From contig CAJTIR010000020.1 of the NCBI GenBank assembly GCA_910576385.1, positions 1-64,000 on the forward strand: a stretch of DNA of 64,000 nt, given 5' to 3'. Both the position numbers and the translations under genes were made by a program. Shown one piece after another: positions 7,555-16,741 of this stretch (the first letter of the stretch is position 1; the number at the start of each line of letters is the position of its first letter). This DNA is from Lachnospiraceae bacterium (lineage in GTDB: Bacteria; Bacillota; Clostridia; Lachnospirales; Lachnospiraceae). Below the pieces are notes generated by a model that did no database searches, had not been told where the DNA came from, and worked only from the letters and a program-made list of their open reading frames with translations.

Positions 7555-7898
7555 TGAATAAAAGGCAAAGTTTAGATATTTTAGATCAGTGCATAAATTG
7601 GGTGAAAGATGCGTCAGATAAAGATGTTGAGAATATGCGCAAAATTTACCAAGAAGAGACGCAAAAGGCTCTTTCCATAGAGGATAATAGTTTATGTTTG
7701 ATGACAGAAGATATACCATTTGTAGTATTTGATGATGATAATTCCTCTATTGTACAGGGAAGGGAACAATCAGTGTTGGAGGAAACGATAAAGAGATATC
7801 TTGGTAAACCGTGTATACAGGATGAACAAACCATTTATAACAATGGCGATGTGTTTCATGAGGTAGCAATGGATTGTTGGAAGGATGTTGCTGCGTAG
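7554..7898 (+). CDS. Small acidic protein, candidate antitoxin
   Basis: A 114-residue acidic protein starting at the ATG that overlaps the TGA of the upstream toxin-like gene by one base, which implies coupled translation; an in-frame GTG at 7551 is a less likely start. No DNA-binding motif or known domain is recognisable. The middle has a short beta-like hydrophobic run (IPFVVFDDD) and the C-terminal 20 residues contain VFHEVAMDCW. In SecB-dependent toxin-antitoxin-chaperone systems the antitoxin ends in an aggregation-prone segment recognised by the chaperone, and this tail could play that part. The antitoxin role is inferred from its position between a toxin-like gene and a SecB-like gene. 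Confidence 0.5.
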   Translation: MNKRQSLDILDQCINWVKDASDKDVENMRKIYQEETQKALSIEDNSLCLMTEDIPFVVFDDDNSSIVQGREQSVLEETIKRYLGKPCIQDEQTIYNNGDVFHEVAMDCWKDVAA

Positions 7899-7906
7899 GA
7901 GGTAAA

Positions 7907-8323
7907 GTGAGAGAGAGTAAATTCAGATTTAGGAATCCTGTGTTGGAATCAATGGAATTTATAGTTAATGAGGATTTTAATGAGGAACAGTATGAAGGAA
8001 TTCGTATATCAGGCAAGACACAGATTGCGAAGATCAGGGGAAAAAATGAGGCGGGAGTGAAATTTCATCTCAAAATAGGTGAAAATCATTCAACAGCACC
8101 ATTTTCTTTTGATATTATTATGAAGGCTGAATTTCAATGGGAAGATAGTATGGAGCAAGAAATGGTGGATAGACTTTTGAAATCCAATGCGCCTTCTCTA
8201 TTGTTATCTTATATTAGACCAATTGTAGCAAATGTTACGGGAAATTCAGAATATCCTGCCTTTCATATACCATATATGAATATGTCTGAAAATGAGGCCG
8301 ATTTTGAGGAGGTTGACGAGTGA
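7907..8323 (+). CDS. SecB-like chaperone
   Basis: About 138 residues, starting at a GTG (7907) 4 nt after AGGAGG, which overlaps the stop codon of the preceding gene. It matches the SecB family: an N-terminal FRFRNPVLESMEF strand, PFSFDIIMKAEFQW in the middle, and LLLSYIRPIVANVTG with a following FHIPYMN segment near the end, typical of the SecB fold. Firmicutes generally lack the export chaperone SecB, so a SecB-like gene placed third in a toxin/antitoxin-like operon points to a toxin-antitoxin-chaperone (TAC) system, as in Mycobacterium tuberculosis Rv1955-Rv1957. Its client would be the small acidic protein upstream. Confidence 0.68.
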   Translation: MRESKFRFRNPVLESMEFIVNEDFNEEQYEGIRISGKTQIAKIRGKNEAGVKFHLKIGENHSTAPFSFDIIMKAEFQWEDSMEQEMVDRLLKSNAPSLLLSYIRPIVANVTGNSEYPAFHIPYMNMSENEADFEEVDE

Positions 8324-8389
8324 TATAGTAGACAATTACTTCATGTATGGTACCTATAGGTGATTGTATTTCATGATGGAGGAGATGTT

Positions 8390-8416
8390 GAAGAATCAGC
8401 ATTTCTTCCATTTTTT
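8390..8416 (+). terminator. Terminator of the SecB-like operon
   Basis: GAAGAAT, CAGC loop, ATTTCTTC, followed after CA by six T. A short A/T-rich stem, moderately convincing. Confidence 0.5.
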
Positions 8417-8449
8417 ATTATAACACCAGTATCTATGTATGTTTTTCAA

Positions 8450-8571
8450 TAGACTATGTTTTTAATTTATGGTATACTCTTTTTAATTCATCTTTCAAGA
8501 TGCGGCACGTCAGAAGCCTGTCAGTCATTTGATATGCTTTTGTATGAGCCGCAGTTTTTTGATTGCTGACA
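8450..8571 (+). promoter_or_regulatory. Promoter and attenuator-like leader of the ABC-F gene
   Basis: A promoter (TAGACT 8450-8455, 17 nt, TATACT 8473-8478) precedes a leader of about 140 nt. Within it TGCGGC (8501-8506) pairs with GCCGCA (8548-8553) and is followed by GTTTTTT, a Rho-independent terminator placed before the coding region. A competing pair, TGTCAG (8519-8524) with CTGACA (8566-8571), could prevent terminator formation. A ten-codon frame (8500-8532) encoding MRHVRSLSVI overlaps the 5' arm but has no clear ribosome binding site. ABC-F resistance genes in Firmicutes are often controlled by ribosome-mediated attenuation of this kind; here that is an inference. Confidence 0.55.
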
Positions 8572-8621
8572 AATTGTAACATAGTATATTTTCTAACAAG
8601 AAAACGATAAGGAGAGCAGAT

Positions 8622-10496
8622 ATGAATATTTTAACTGCAGAGCATTTATATAAAGCATACACAGCAGAGCGAATCATTTTAAAAGATGCTGCATTCAGCC
8701 TTCAGGAAGGGGAAAAGGTCGGTGTAATCGGTGTCAACGGTATGGGGAAGTCTACCCTTTTAAAGATTCTTGCGGGTGAGGAGGATCCAGATGAGGGAAC
8801 AGTGATCATGGGAAATCATGTAAAACTGGCATATTTAGAGCAGACCCCGTTATTGGAGGATCAGGACAATATCTTAGAGGCAGCAATGAAAGGGCTGGAT
8901 GCACAGGATATGGTGTTAGAAAGTGAAGCCAAAACCATGCTTCATGATTTGGGTTTTGTTGATTTGACAGAGAACGTAAAGCATTTATCTGGTGGACAGA
9001 AGAAGCGCATTGCGCTGGTAAATGTGCTGCTGAAACCAGTGGAAATCTTGATTTTGGATGAGCCGACCAACCATCTGGATCATCAAATGTCCCAATGGCT
9101 GGAGGATGTTTTGGTACGCCTCAAATGTGCTGTGGTGATGGTGACGCATGACCGTTATTTTTTAGATCGGGTGGCAGACCGAATTGTGGAGGTAGAGCAT
9201 GGCAGTATTTATAGTTATCCTGGCAGTTATGCGGATTATGTAGCGTTGAAGATGCAGAGGCAGAATATGGAGCAGGCAAGTGAGCGAAAACGGAAAAGTA
9301 TTTTAAAAAAGGAGCTTTCCTGGCTGGCACGGGGCGCCAGAGCACGGTCCACCAAACAGAAAGCGCATATTCAGCGAATTGAAGATATGTTGGCAGCGGA
9401 GGGGCCAATCGAAGAGCAGACGGTAAAGTTATCTTCTGTGTCTTCTAGAATGGGAAAGAAGACGATAGCAGTTTCCAATCTCAGTAAATCATATGGAGCG
9501 CAGACATTAATTGCAGATTTCTCTTATATTTTTCTAAAGAATGACCGCATTGGAATTGTGGGGCCCAATGGCTGTGGCAAGTCTACACTGTTAAAATTGA
9601 TTTTAGGACAGATACTGCCAGACAATGGCGCCGTGGAGATTGGAGAGACGATTAAAATCGGCTATTTTTCTCAGGATAATTCTCATATGGACCCATCTAT
9701 GAGAGCAATTGAGTATGTGCGCGAGGAGGCCGAATATATGGATGTCGGAGAGGGAAAAATCAGCGCAGCCATGTTAATGGAGCGTTTTTTGTTTGACGGC
9801 ACCATGCAGTGGTCTTTGATTGGCAAATTATCTGGCGGTGAGCGCAGGCGGCTGCATCTGCTTCGGGTATTGATCGGAGCACCCAATGTATTGATTTTGG
9901 ATGAGCCGACCAATGATTTGGATATCAAGACATTGACAATTTTGGAAGATTATCTGGATGCGTTTGAGGGAATCGTGATCATTGTCTCCCATGACCGCTA
10001 TTTTCTGGAACGTCTGGTTAATCGAATTTTTGCTTTTGAACAGCAGGGACATTTGCAGCAATATGAAGGGGGCTATCTGGATTATATTCGGGCACGTGAA
10101 GACAGATATTCTCAGACTGGAACCATAGATAGAAATTACAAAGGAAAAGGGCAGGAATCTGCAACTGGAGCAATAGATACAGTGCCAGTTGCGGAAAAAA
10201 CAAAGTCGATTTCGTCTGGGGAGACAACACAGAAGGGAAAACCCAGATTTGGGGAAAAGAAATTAAAATTTACCTATAAAGAACAGCGTGAATATGATAC
10301 CATAGACAATGAGATTGCTGAATTAGAAATGAAAATAGAAAAATTAGATCAGGAGATGATGGCCAATGCCACAAATTCCATGAAGTTGTCAGAGCTTGCC
10401 TTGGAGAAGGAACAGACAGAGGTACTGCTGGAGGAAAAAATGGAGCGCTGGGTATATCTCAATGATCTGGCAGAGCGAATAGAACAGCAAGCTTAA
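8622..10496 (+). CDS. ABC-F family ATPase (ribosome-associated)
   Basis: A 624-residue soluble protein with two ATP-binding cassettes and no membrane segments. Cassette 1 has Walker A GVNGMGKST (37-45) and signature LSGGQ (122-126); cassette 2 has GPNGCGKST (314-322) and LSGGERRR; both have LDEPTN before the H-loop (THDRYF, SHDRYF). A charged linker sits between them, and the last 80 or so residues form a Glu/Lys-rich coiled coil like that of Uup-type members. ABC-F proteins act on the ribosomal E/P site; some are translation factors, others protect from antibiotics. The coiled-coil tail favours a Uup-like factor, whereas the attenuator-like leader favours drug-inducible protection. RBS AAGGAGAG precedes the ATG. 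Confidence 0.9.
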   Translation: MNILTAEHLYKAYTAERIILKDAAFSLQEGEKVGVIGVNGMGKSTLLKILAGEEDPDEGTVIMGNHVKLAYLEQTPLLEDQDNILEAAMKGLDAQDMVLESEAKTMLHDLGFVDLTENVKHLSGGQKKRIALVNVLLKPVEILILDEPTNHLDHQMSQWLEDVLVRLKCAVVMVTHDRYFLDRVADRIVEVEHGSIYSYPGSYADYVALKMQRQNMEQASERKRKSILKKELSWLARGARARSTKQKAHIQRIEDMLAAEGPIEEQTVKLSSVSSRMGKKTIAVSNLSKSYGAQTLIADFSYIFLKNDRIGIVGPNGCGKSTLLKLILGQILPDNGAVEIGETIKIGYFSQDNSHMDPSMRAIEYVREEAEYMDVGEGKISAAMLMERFLFDGTMQWSLIGKLSGGERRRLHLLRVLIGAPNVLILDEPTNDLDIKTLTILEDYLDAFEGIVIIVSHDRYFLERLVNRIFAFEQQGHLQQYEGGYLDYIRAREDRYSQTGTIDRNYKGKGQESATGAIDTVPVAEKTKSISSGETTQKGKPRFGEKKLKFTYKEQREYDTIDNEIAELEMKIEKLDQEMMANATNSMKLSELALEKEQTEVLLEEKMERWVYLNDLAERIEQQA

Positions 10497-10624
10497 TCGT
10501 TGGTTCATCGCAAGACAATATCACAACTGTGAGCGATCAGAAGCCAAGTGGAAAAAATTTCAGAAATTACAAAATAATCGTGATTGAAATAATATTTAAA
10601 AAGGAATAAAATGAGGAGGGAGCA

Positions 10625-11101
10625 ATGGCAAAAGAAAAAGAGATTAAGACAAATGCGATGCGTATTTTGGATAAAAAAAATATCTCTTATCAAGTACTTC
10701 AATACCAGTGTGCAGATTTTATTGATGGGATCCACACGGCAGAAAAGAACAACGTTCCAGCAAAACAGTCTTTTAAGACCCTGGTGCTTCAAGGTAAGAG
10801 CAGGCAATATTATGTATTTGTGCTGCCTGTGGAACAGGAAGTGCAGCTAAAGGTGGCTGCAAAGCTGGCAGGAGAAAAATCCATTGAGATGATTCCGGTC
10901 AAGGATATCACCGCAGTGACTGGATATGTCAGGGGCGGCTGTAGTCCTCTGGGAATGAAGAAACAATATCCGGTTTTTCTGCATAGTGTGGCTCTGGATT
11001 ATAAAGAGATTTATATTAGCGGCGGCAGAATTGGAAGTACTTTGTGTCTGTCTGTGCAGGATTTGATCGCAGCCACAGGAGCCAGAACTGGAGTATTTTA
11101 G
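10625..11101 (+). CDS. ybaK: Cys-tRNA(Pro)/Cys-tRNA(Cys) deacylase YbaK-like
   Basis: 158 residues, the usual length for YbaK/EbsC proteins. These are free-standing relatives of the prolyl-tRNA synthetase editing domain and hydrolyse Cys mischarged on tRNA(Pro). The family elements are visible: KTNAMRILD at the start, KTLVLQGK, YYVFVLP, and VTGYVRGGCSPLGMKK with the Gly-rich substrate loop, then SGGRIG. The start has a good GGAGGGAGCA ribosome binding site. It is followed after 60 nt by the degV gene in the same direction and is probably co-transcribed with it. Confidence 0.9.
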   Translation: MAKEKEIKTNAMRILDKKNISYQVLQYQCADFIDGIHTAEKNNVPAKQSFKTLVLQGKSRQYYVFVLPVEQEVQLKVAAKLAGEKSIEMIPVKDITAVTGYVRGGCSPLGMKKQYPVFLHSVALDYKEIYISGGRIGSTLCLSVQDLIAATGARTGVF

Positions 11102-11161
11102 AAATGAAGATGGGTTTCATTTGGAGGAATAAAATATATCATAGCAGAAAGGGAAAATGAT

Positions 11162-12055
11162 ATGGCGTATCAGATTATTACAGATGGTTCCTGCGATTTG
11201 GGACAGGAGATACCGAGGCAGGCTGGGATAACAGTAGTGCCTTTTTATGTAACTTTTGACGGACAGAATTATAGAAAGGAAATCGAGGAGATCAGTGTCA
11301 GAGAATTTTATCAGTTAATGGTAGATCATCCGAATCAATTTCCCAAATCTTCCCTGCCTTCGGTACAGGATTATGTGGATGCTTTTACCCCATTTCTCAA
11401 AGAGGGAAAAGATGTGATTTGTCTATGTATTACCATTAAATTCAGTGGTTCTTATAATTCCGCAAAGACAGCGGCAGAGCTTTTGGAGGAAGAATATCCA
11501 AATCAGCGGATAGCTGTGATAGACACCACAGTAGACACTGTCCTCCAGGGAATTTTGGTGCTGGAGGTGCTGCGGATGCAGCAGGCAGGTTTTAGCTTTG
11601 AGGAAACCTTAGAGGGCATTGAGCGAATCAAACCTACTGGACGAATTATTTTTACAGTTGGTAACTATGAATATCTGATTCATGGCGGCAGAATCGGTAA
11701 AGTCATGGGAACGGCAGCCTCTACGCTGGGCATTCGGCCGCTGATTATGCTGCGGGAGGGTGAAATTTTTCCAATTGGTATTGCCAGAAACCGCAAAAAA
11801 TCAATGAAACGTCTGATTGAACAGACCAAAGAACATTTTTCCAAGATTGGGGAATCTCCAGATGATTATCAGATTGTAGTGGGGTATGGTTATGATTATC
11901 AGGAGGCGGTTGAATTTCGAGATCAGCTTCTTACATCGTTAAAGACATATTCAAATATTACGGACATTGACATTTATCAGATCGGCGCTACAATTGGGGT
12001 TCATACGGGACCCTATCCGATTGGACTGGGATTACTCCGTAAGTATGAAAAGTAA
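11162..12055 (+). CDS. DegV family fatty-acid-binding protein
   Basis: A 297-residue DegV domain protein. Family signatures are ITDGSCDL at the N-terminus, the CLCITIKFSGSYNSA segment whose Ser/Thr hold the lipid carboxylate, and GGRIGKVMG in the second half. DegV proteins bind a single fatty acid, and the FakB subset presents it to the FakA kinase for acyl-phosphate synthesis. No fakA is seen in the window, so a FakB role is only possible. Length is normal. A TrkA gene follows after 65 nt. Confidence 0.9.
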   Translation: MAYQIITDGSCDLGQEIPRQAGITVVPFYVTFDGQNYRKEIEEISVREFYQLMVDHPNQFPKSSLPSVQDYVDAFTPFLKEGKDVICLCITIKFSGSYNSAKTAAELLEEEYPNQRIAVIDTTVDTVLQGILVLEVLRMQQAGFSFEETLEGIERIKPTGRIIFTVGNYEYLIHGGRIGKVMGTAASTLGIRPLIMLREGEIFPIGIARNRKKSMKRLIEQTKEHFSKIGESPDDYQIVVGYGYDYQEAVEFRDQLLTSLKTYSNITDIDIYQIGATIGVHTGPYPIGLGLLRKYEK

Positions 12056-12120
12056 CATATTTGCAGGATACGGGAATAACAGTTAGAGCACATGAAAAAG
12101 TGTAATAATGGAGGATAACA

Positions 12121-13476
12121 ATGCAGATTATTATTGTAGGCTGCGGAAATGTAGGGACGACAATTGCTCAGCAGCTAAGTAAAGAAGGGCATAATATCAC
12201 AGTAATTGATATGGATGGGCACAAGGTGGAAGCGGTGGCAAATCATTATGATGTGATGGGTATCGTGGGAAATGGCGCCAGCTTCTCTGTGCAGAATGAG
12301 GCTGGAATAGAGAAAGCAGATTTGATGATAGCTGTAACTGCCTCTGACGAGCTTAATATGCTCTCCTGCCTGATTGCAAAAAAGGCAGGGGACTGCAGCA
12401 CAATTGCCAGAGTGCGCAATCCTCTTTATAATAAGGAAATAGCATTTATTAAAGAAGAGTTGGGGCTATCTATGGTCATAAACCCAGAATATGCGGCAGC
12501 GTGCGAGATTGCGCGTCTGCTTAAATTTCCTTCTGCCATTAAGGTGGACACCTTTGCCAAAGGGCGGATGGAGCTTTTGAAATGTAAGATAAATGAAGGC
12601 TCCATCTTGCATGGACGTCCGCTTACTTATCTCTCAAGCGGGCTTCACTGTGATGTGTTGATCTGTACGGTGCAGCGTGGGGATGAAGTATTTATCCCTG
12701 ACGGAAATTTTGAGCTTCGGGAAAAGGATGTGATCTCTGTAGTGGCGTCTCCAAAGAAAGCCAATGAATTTTTCCGCAAAATTGGGATGGCCACGAACCG
12801 TATTAAAAGCTGTATGATTATCGGCGGTGGGGAGACTACATATTATCTGGCGCAACAGCTTCTGCCAATGGGAATAGAGATCAAGATTATTGAGCAGAAC
12901 AAGGAGCGGTGCAATGAGCTCAGCGAACTTTTGCCGCAGGCTTTGGTGATTCATGGGGATGGGACTGACCGCAATCTTCTCTATGAAGAAGGACTGCCGC
13001 GGATCCATGCGTTTGTGTCCTGGACTAGTATGGATGAAGAAAATATTATGCTGAGTCTTTTTGCGAAAAGTGTTTCTAAAGCGAAAACCATCACCAAAGT
13101 GCATCGGATTGATTATGATGAGATTATTGAAAATCTGGATTTGGGAAGTGTGCTCTATCCCAAGAATATTACTGCGGAATATATTTTGCAATATGTTCGT
13201 GCCAGGCAAAATTCGATTGGCAGTAATATTGAAACCTTGTATCAGCTTATTGAGGATAAGGTGGAAGCTCTGGAGTTTCGGGTAAGCAAACAGTCAAAGC
13301 TTGTTGGTGTTCCTTTGAAGGAATTGCGGCTTAAGGAAAATCTGTTAATTGCTGGTATTAACCGCAAAAGGATGAGTATTACACCAGGCGGACAAGATAC
13401 CATTGAGGTGGGAGATACTGTGGTAGTAGTTACTACTAACCAAGGATTCCATGATTTGGAGGATATTTTACGGTAA
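12121..13476 (+). CDS. trkA: Trk system potassium uptake regulator TrkA
   Basis: 451 residues, a full-length duplicated TrkA: an N-terminal RCK_N Rossmann domain (IIVGCGNVGTTIAQ) with NAD-binding acidic residue in VIDMD, a TrkA_C domain, a second Rossmann domain beginning MIIGGGETTYYLA near residue 236, and a second TrkA_C domain. It forms the cytoplasmic ring that gates the TrkH channel in response to NAD(H)/ATP or cyclic di-AMP; which ligand applies here is not visible. GGAGGATAAC precedes the ATG. trkH starts 15 nt downstream, so the two are an operon. Confidence 0.94.
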   Translation: MQIIIVGCGNVGTTIAQQLSKEGHNITVIDMDGHKVEAVANHYDVMGIVGNGASFSVQNEAGIEKADLMIAVTASDELNMLSCLIAKKAGDCSTIARVRNPLYNKEIAFIKEELGLSMVINPEYAAACEIARLLKFPSAIKVDTFAKGRMELLKCKINEGSILHGRPLTYLSSGLHCDVLICTVQRGDEVFIPDGNFELREKDVISVVASPKKANEFFRKIGMATNRIKSCMIIGGGETTYYLAQQLLPMGIEIKIIEQNKERCNELSELLPQALVIHGDGTDRNLLYEEGLPRIHAFVSWTSMDEENIMLSLFAKSVSKAKTITKVHRIDYDEIIENLDLGSVLYPKNITAEYILQYVRARQNSIGSNIETLYQLIEDKVEALEFRVSKQSKLVGVPLKELRLKENLLIAGINRKRMSITPGGQDTIEVGDTVVVVTTNQGFHDLEDILR

Positions 13477-13491
13477 GAGAGGAAACGGATT

Positions 13492-14931
13492 ATGAATTAT
13501 TCGATTATCAGATATATTCTTTGTCGTGTCCTGGAATTTCAGGCATTGTTTTTGGCACTGCCCTGTCTGGCAGCGTTAATCTATGGGGAAAGAGAAGGCT
13601 GGGCATATTTTTTGGTACTGGTGGTTTGCCTGGCTGTGGGGGAGGCAGGAAGGCTGAAAAAGCCAAAGAGTACTGTGTTTTATGCCAGAGAAGGGTTTGT
13701 AGCAGTTTCTCTGAGTTGGATTATATTGAGCATTACTGGCGCGCTGCCTTTGTTTTTATCAGGGGAATTTGCCAGTTATACAGATGCCTTGTTTGAGACA
13801 ATTTCTGGTCTGACGACCACTGGCGCAAGTATTTTGTCAGATGTGGAAGCGCTTTCAAAGTGTAATCTATTCTGGCGTAGTTTTACGCATTGGATTGGCG
13901 GAATGGGAGTATTGGTATTGATTTTAGCTGTCCTTCCGCTGGCCGGAGGCTATAATATGTACCTGATGCGGGCAGAAAGTCCAGGGCCAACAGTGGGAAA
14001 GCTTGTGCCCCGTGTGCGTCATACCGCGCGTATCCTCTATGAGATGTATATTTTTATGACGGTAATCCAAATTATACTGCTGCTGATTACCGGAATGTCT
14101 CCGTTTGAGGCAATGACTTTATCCTTTGGTACCGCGGGAACGGGAGGATTTGGGGTTTTAAACAGCAGTATAGGCAGTTACTCGGTTGCTTCACAGGCAG
14201 TAATTACAATATTTATGATTTTGTTTGGGATTAATTTTAATGTATATTATCTACTGCGGGTGAAAAAGCCGATGGAGGCATGTAAGCATGAGGAAATGCG
14301 CTATTATCTGGGGATTATTATGATTGCTGTTATCTTGATCACAGTCAATATTCGGGATAGTTTTTCATCATTGATGGAGGCGTTTCACCATGCAGCGTTT
14401 CAGGTGGCTTCCATTATTACAACTACAGGATATTCGACCGCAGATTTTAATCTGTGGCCGGAATTTTCCAGATTTATATTGGTATTGCTGATGTTTGTGG
14501 GAGCTTGTGCGGGCAGCACTGGAGGCGGAATTAAGGTATCACGTGTGATCATTATGATGAAATTAGTGAAAAATGAACTTTCCTATCTAATTCATCCCAA
14601 GCGGGTAAGGCAGATTCATTTTGAGCAGCATGTAGTTACAAAGGAAGTATTGCGCTCGATCTCTGTATTTTTTATTGCCTATGCCTTAATCTATGGGGCA
14701 TCCGTGTTGTTGATTTCTCTAGATAACTTGGATTTTACTACCAATTTTACAGCAGTGGCGGCAACGCTTAACAATATCGGGCCAGGATTGGAGCAGGTCG
14801 GTCCTGTCAATAATTTTTCAGTATTTTCTCAACCAGCAAAGATTGTGTTAATGTTTGATATGCTGGCGGGGCGTCTGGAATTGTTTCCATTGCTGTTGTT
14901 GTTTACACCTTCTACTTGGAAACGTTCTTAA
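13492..14931 (+). CDS. trkH: Trk potassium transporter membrane subunit TrkH
   Basis: 479-residue polytopic membrane protein with the four pore-loop repeats of the Trk/Ktr superfamily. Selectivity-filter sequences are visible as TTTGAS, GTGGFG, TTTGYS and NNIGPG. It conducts K+ across the membrane with TrkA bound on the cytoplasmic side. The ATG follows AGAGGAAACG. The ORF ends just before a small gene in the same direction. Confidence 0.94.
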   Translation: MNYSIIRYILCRVLEFQALFLALPCLAALIYGEREGWAYFLVLVVCLAVGEAGRLKKPKSTVFYAREGFVAVSLSWIILSITGALPLFLSGEFASYTDALFETISGLTTTGASILSDVEALSKCNLFWRSFTHWIGGMGVLVLILAVLPLAGGYNMYLMRAESPGPTVGKLVPRVRHTARILYEMYIFMTVIQIILLLITGMSPFEAMTLSFGTAGTGGFGVLNSSIGSYSVASQAVITIFMILFGINFNVYYLLRVKKPMEACKHEEMRYYLGIIMIAVILITVNIRDSFSSLMEAFHHAAFQVASIITTTGYSTADFNLWPEFSRFILVLLMFVGACAGSTGGGIKVSRVIIMMKLVKNELSYLIHPKRVRQIHFEQHVVTKEVLRSISVFFIAYALIYGASVLLISLDNLDFTTNFTAVAATLNNIGPGLEQVGPVNNFSVFSQPAKIVLMFDMLAGRLELFPLLLLFTPSTWKRS

Positions 14932-14959
14932 GAGAGTGAGAGAAAGGATGTGCAGATAT

Positions 14960-15190
14960 ATGCGTCAGATGGAATTTAAAATGGAGCGCACAGGGCTGCT
15001 AAAGGAAGGAGATATCCTCCCAGTAACAGAAGGAAAACTGCCCACCTCTTATTATTACACTTTAGGAAAGGCATATGCGATGTCTGCCAACTATACCTTC
15101 TCGGAGCGCTTGAAGTCTAGAGAGGGCAGAGTGGTTAAGATCCATGAGACGCCAAAAGGGTTCTTTGTGACAGTGGAATTTGAGGAGTGA
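14960..15190 (+). CDS. Small conserved-looking protein of unknown function
   Basis: About 76 residues if started at the ATG at 14960; the in-frame ATG at 14948 touches its own AGAAAGG site, and 14969 is also possible. The sequence ([46 protein letters not shown]) looks like a small beta-rich soluble protein with a final Glu cluster. I do not recognise the family. It lies 10 nt before the TM1266-type regulator and could be translated with it and hydF. Confidence 0.6.
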   Translation: MRQMEFKMERTGLLKEGDILPVTEGKLPTSYYYTLGKAYAMSANYTFSERLKSREGRVVKIHETPKGFFVTVEFEE

Positions 15191-15200
15191 GGAAAATCAG

Positions 15201-15446
15201 ATGGAATCAAGAGTGGCAATTATTGGCATTATTGTGGAGGAGGAATCTTCTGTGGAAAAGCTGAATCAGATTCTTCATGAGTATGGATTGTATATTATTG
15301 GGAGAATGGGGATCCCTTACCCCAAAAAAGGGATTAATATTATCAGTATTGCGGTGGATGCGCCGCAGGATGTGATCAGCGCCCTTTCTGGTAAGCTGGG
15401 AAAACTGCAGGGCATCAGCAGTAAGACGGCATATTCTAAAATATAG
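15201..15446 (+). CDS. TM1266-type iron-only hydrogenase system putative regulator
   Basis: 81 residues when started at 15201, where TGAGGA lies 7 nt upstream. The sequence follows the TM1266 family closely: VAIIGIIVEEESSVEKLN, then YGLYIIGRMGIPY, then SIAVDAPQDVISALSGKLG. These are small ACT/NikR-C-like domains found beside [FeFe]-hydrogenase maturation genes, as here next to hydF. They lack a DNA-binding domain, so a sensory or partner role is assumed. hydF begins 25 nt downstream. Confidence 0.85.
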   Translation: MESRVAIIGIIVEEESSVEKLNQILHEYGLYIIGRMGIPYPKKGINIISIAVDAPQDVISALSGKLGKLQGISSKTAYSKI

Positions 15447-15471
15447 AGGTGCCATACAGAAAGGAGCGCAT

Positions 15472-16734
15472 ATGAGTTTAAACAGTACACCTTCCGCTGA
15501 CCGTGTCCATATTGGATTCTTTGGAAGGAGAAATGCAGGAAAATCAAGTGTCGTCAATGCGGTCACTGGGCAGGATTTGGCTGTGGTATCGCAGATTAAG
15601 GGGACTACCACAGATCCTGTACAGAAAGCAATGGAGCTTTTGCCGCTGGGTCCAGTGGTGATCATAGACACGCCTGGAATTGATGATGTAGGAGATTTGG
15701 GAGAACTTCGAGTAAAAAAGACGAAGCAGATTCTCAACAAAACAGATGTGGCAGTGTTAGTTGTCGATGTTACTGTGGGAATATCTCAAGCGGAATTAGA
15801 GCTTTTGAAAATTTTTCAGCAGAAGAATATTCCCTATGTGCTGGCGTTTAATAAAGTGGATGTAAGTACAGCGTATAAAAGTGAGAGTAGTCTGTCCAAG
15901 GGCAAGTTTGAGCAGCAACCGCTATTACTATCCCAAGAGGAAGCTAATATTATTAGAATTAGCGCTAAGACAGGATTTCAAATCCAAGAATTAAAAGAAA
16001 AAATTGCTCGTCTTGCAGTACAAGAGGAATCGAAACAGCGTATTGTGGGAGACTTGATTCAGCCTGGGGATTTTGTGGTGTTGGTAGTTCCCATTGACAA
16101 GGCTGCGCCTAAGGGAAGACTGATTCTTCCGCAGCAGCAGACGATCCGCGATATTCTGGAATCTGATGCGTCAGCGATTGTGGTTCGGGAATATGAACTG
16201 AAACGAACCATTAATAATCTGGGAAAACAGCCGGCATTGGTAATTACTGACAGTCAGGCGTTTGCCAAGGTGAGCTCAGATACACCAGATCAGATTCCAT
16301 TGACATCCTTTTCTATTTTATTTGCGCGCTACAAAGGAAATCTAAAGACGGTGGTACAGGGGGCAGCGGCAATCGAATCTTTGCAGGATGAGGATAAGGT
16401 ATTGATCTCAGAGGGCTGCACACATCACAGACAGTGTGACGATATCGGTTCTGTGAAGCTTCCGCGCTGGCTTAAGGAATATACCAAAAAACAGCTTCAG
16501 ATTGAATTATCCTCTGGCACGGAATTTCCAGAGGATTTATCAGATTATAAGCTGATTATTCACTGCGGCGGCTGTATGCTCAATGAAAGGGAGATGAAAT
16601 ATCGTCTGAAATGCGCGAAAGATCAGGATGTGCCAATTACGAATTATGGGATTGCCATTGCCTACATGAAGGGGATTTTGCGGCGCAGTGTGCAGCTGTT
16701 CCCAGAGGTTTTTGCAGAGCTGCCCAAAGAATAA
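15472..16734 (+). CDS. hydF: [FeFe]-hydrogenase H-cluster maturation GTPase HydF
   Basis: 420 residues. The N-terminal GTPase domain has the P-loop GRRNAGKSS, switch-region GTTTDP, DTPGI and NKVD. A central dimerisation part is followed by a C-terminal iron-sulfur domain with C316-T-H and HCGGC (C365, C368), the CxH...CxxC ligand set of HydF. HydF is the scaffold on which the di-iron subcluster is assembled by HydE and HydG and delivered to the apo-hydrogenase. hydE, hydG and the hydrogenase are not in the window. GAAAGGAGCGCAT precedes the ATG. Confidence 0.95.
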   Translation: MSLNSTPSADRVHIGFFGRRNAGKSSVVNAVTGQDLAVVSQIKGTTTDPVQKAMELLPLGPVVIIDTPGIDDVGDLGELRVKKTKQILNKTDVAVLVVDVTVGISQAELELLKIFQQKNIPYVLAFNKVDVSTAYKSESSLSKGKFEQQPLLLSQEEANIIRISAKTGFQIQELKEKIARLAVQEESKQRIVGDLIQPGDFVVLVVPIDKAAPKGRLILPQQQTIRDILESDASAIVVREYELKRTINNLGKQPALVITDSQAFAKVSSDTPDQIPLTSFSILFARYKGNLKTVVQGAAAIESLQDEDKVLISEGCTHHRQCDDIGSVKLPRWLKEYTKKQLQIELSSGTEFPEDLSDYKLIIHCGGCMLNEREMKYRLKCAKDQDVPITNYGIAIAYMKGILRRSVQLFPEVFAELPKE

Positions 16735-16741
16735 TGCTGGG

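Noticed and set aside
12634-13209. 191-codon frame on the - strand within trkA
   Set aside because: trkA is complete and clearly coding on the + strand; the opposite frame has no start signal and no family resemblance.
15207-15740. 177-codon frame on the - strand across the TM1266 and hydF genes
   Set aside because: It spans two well-supported genes and their intergenic ribosome binding site, so it is a shadow.
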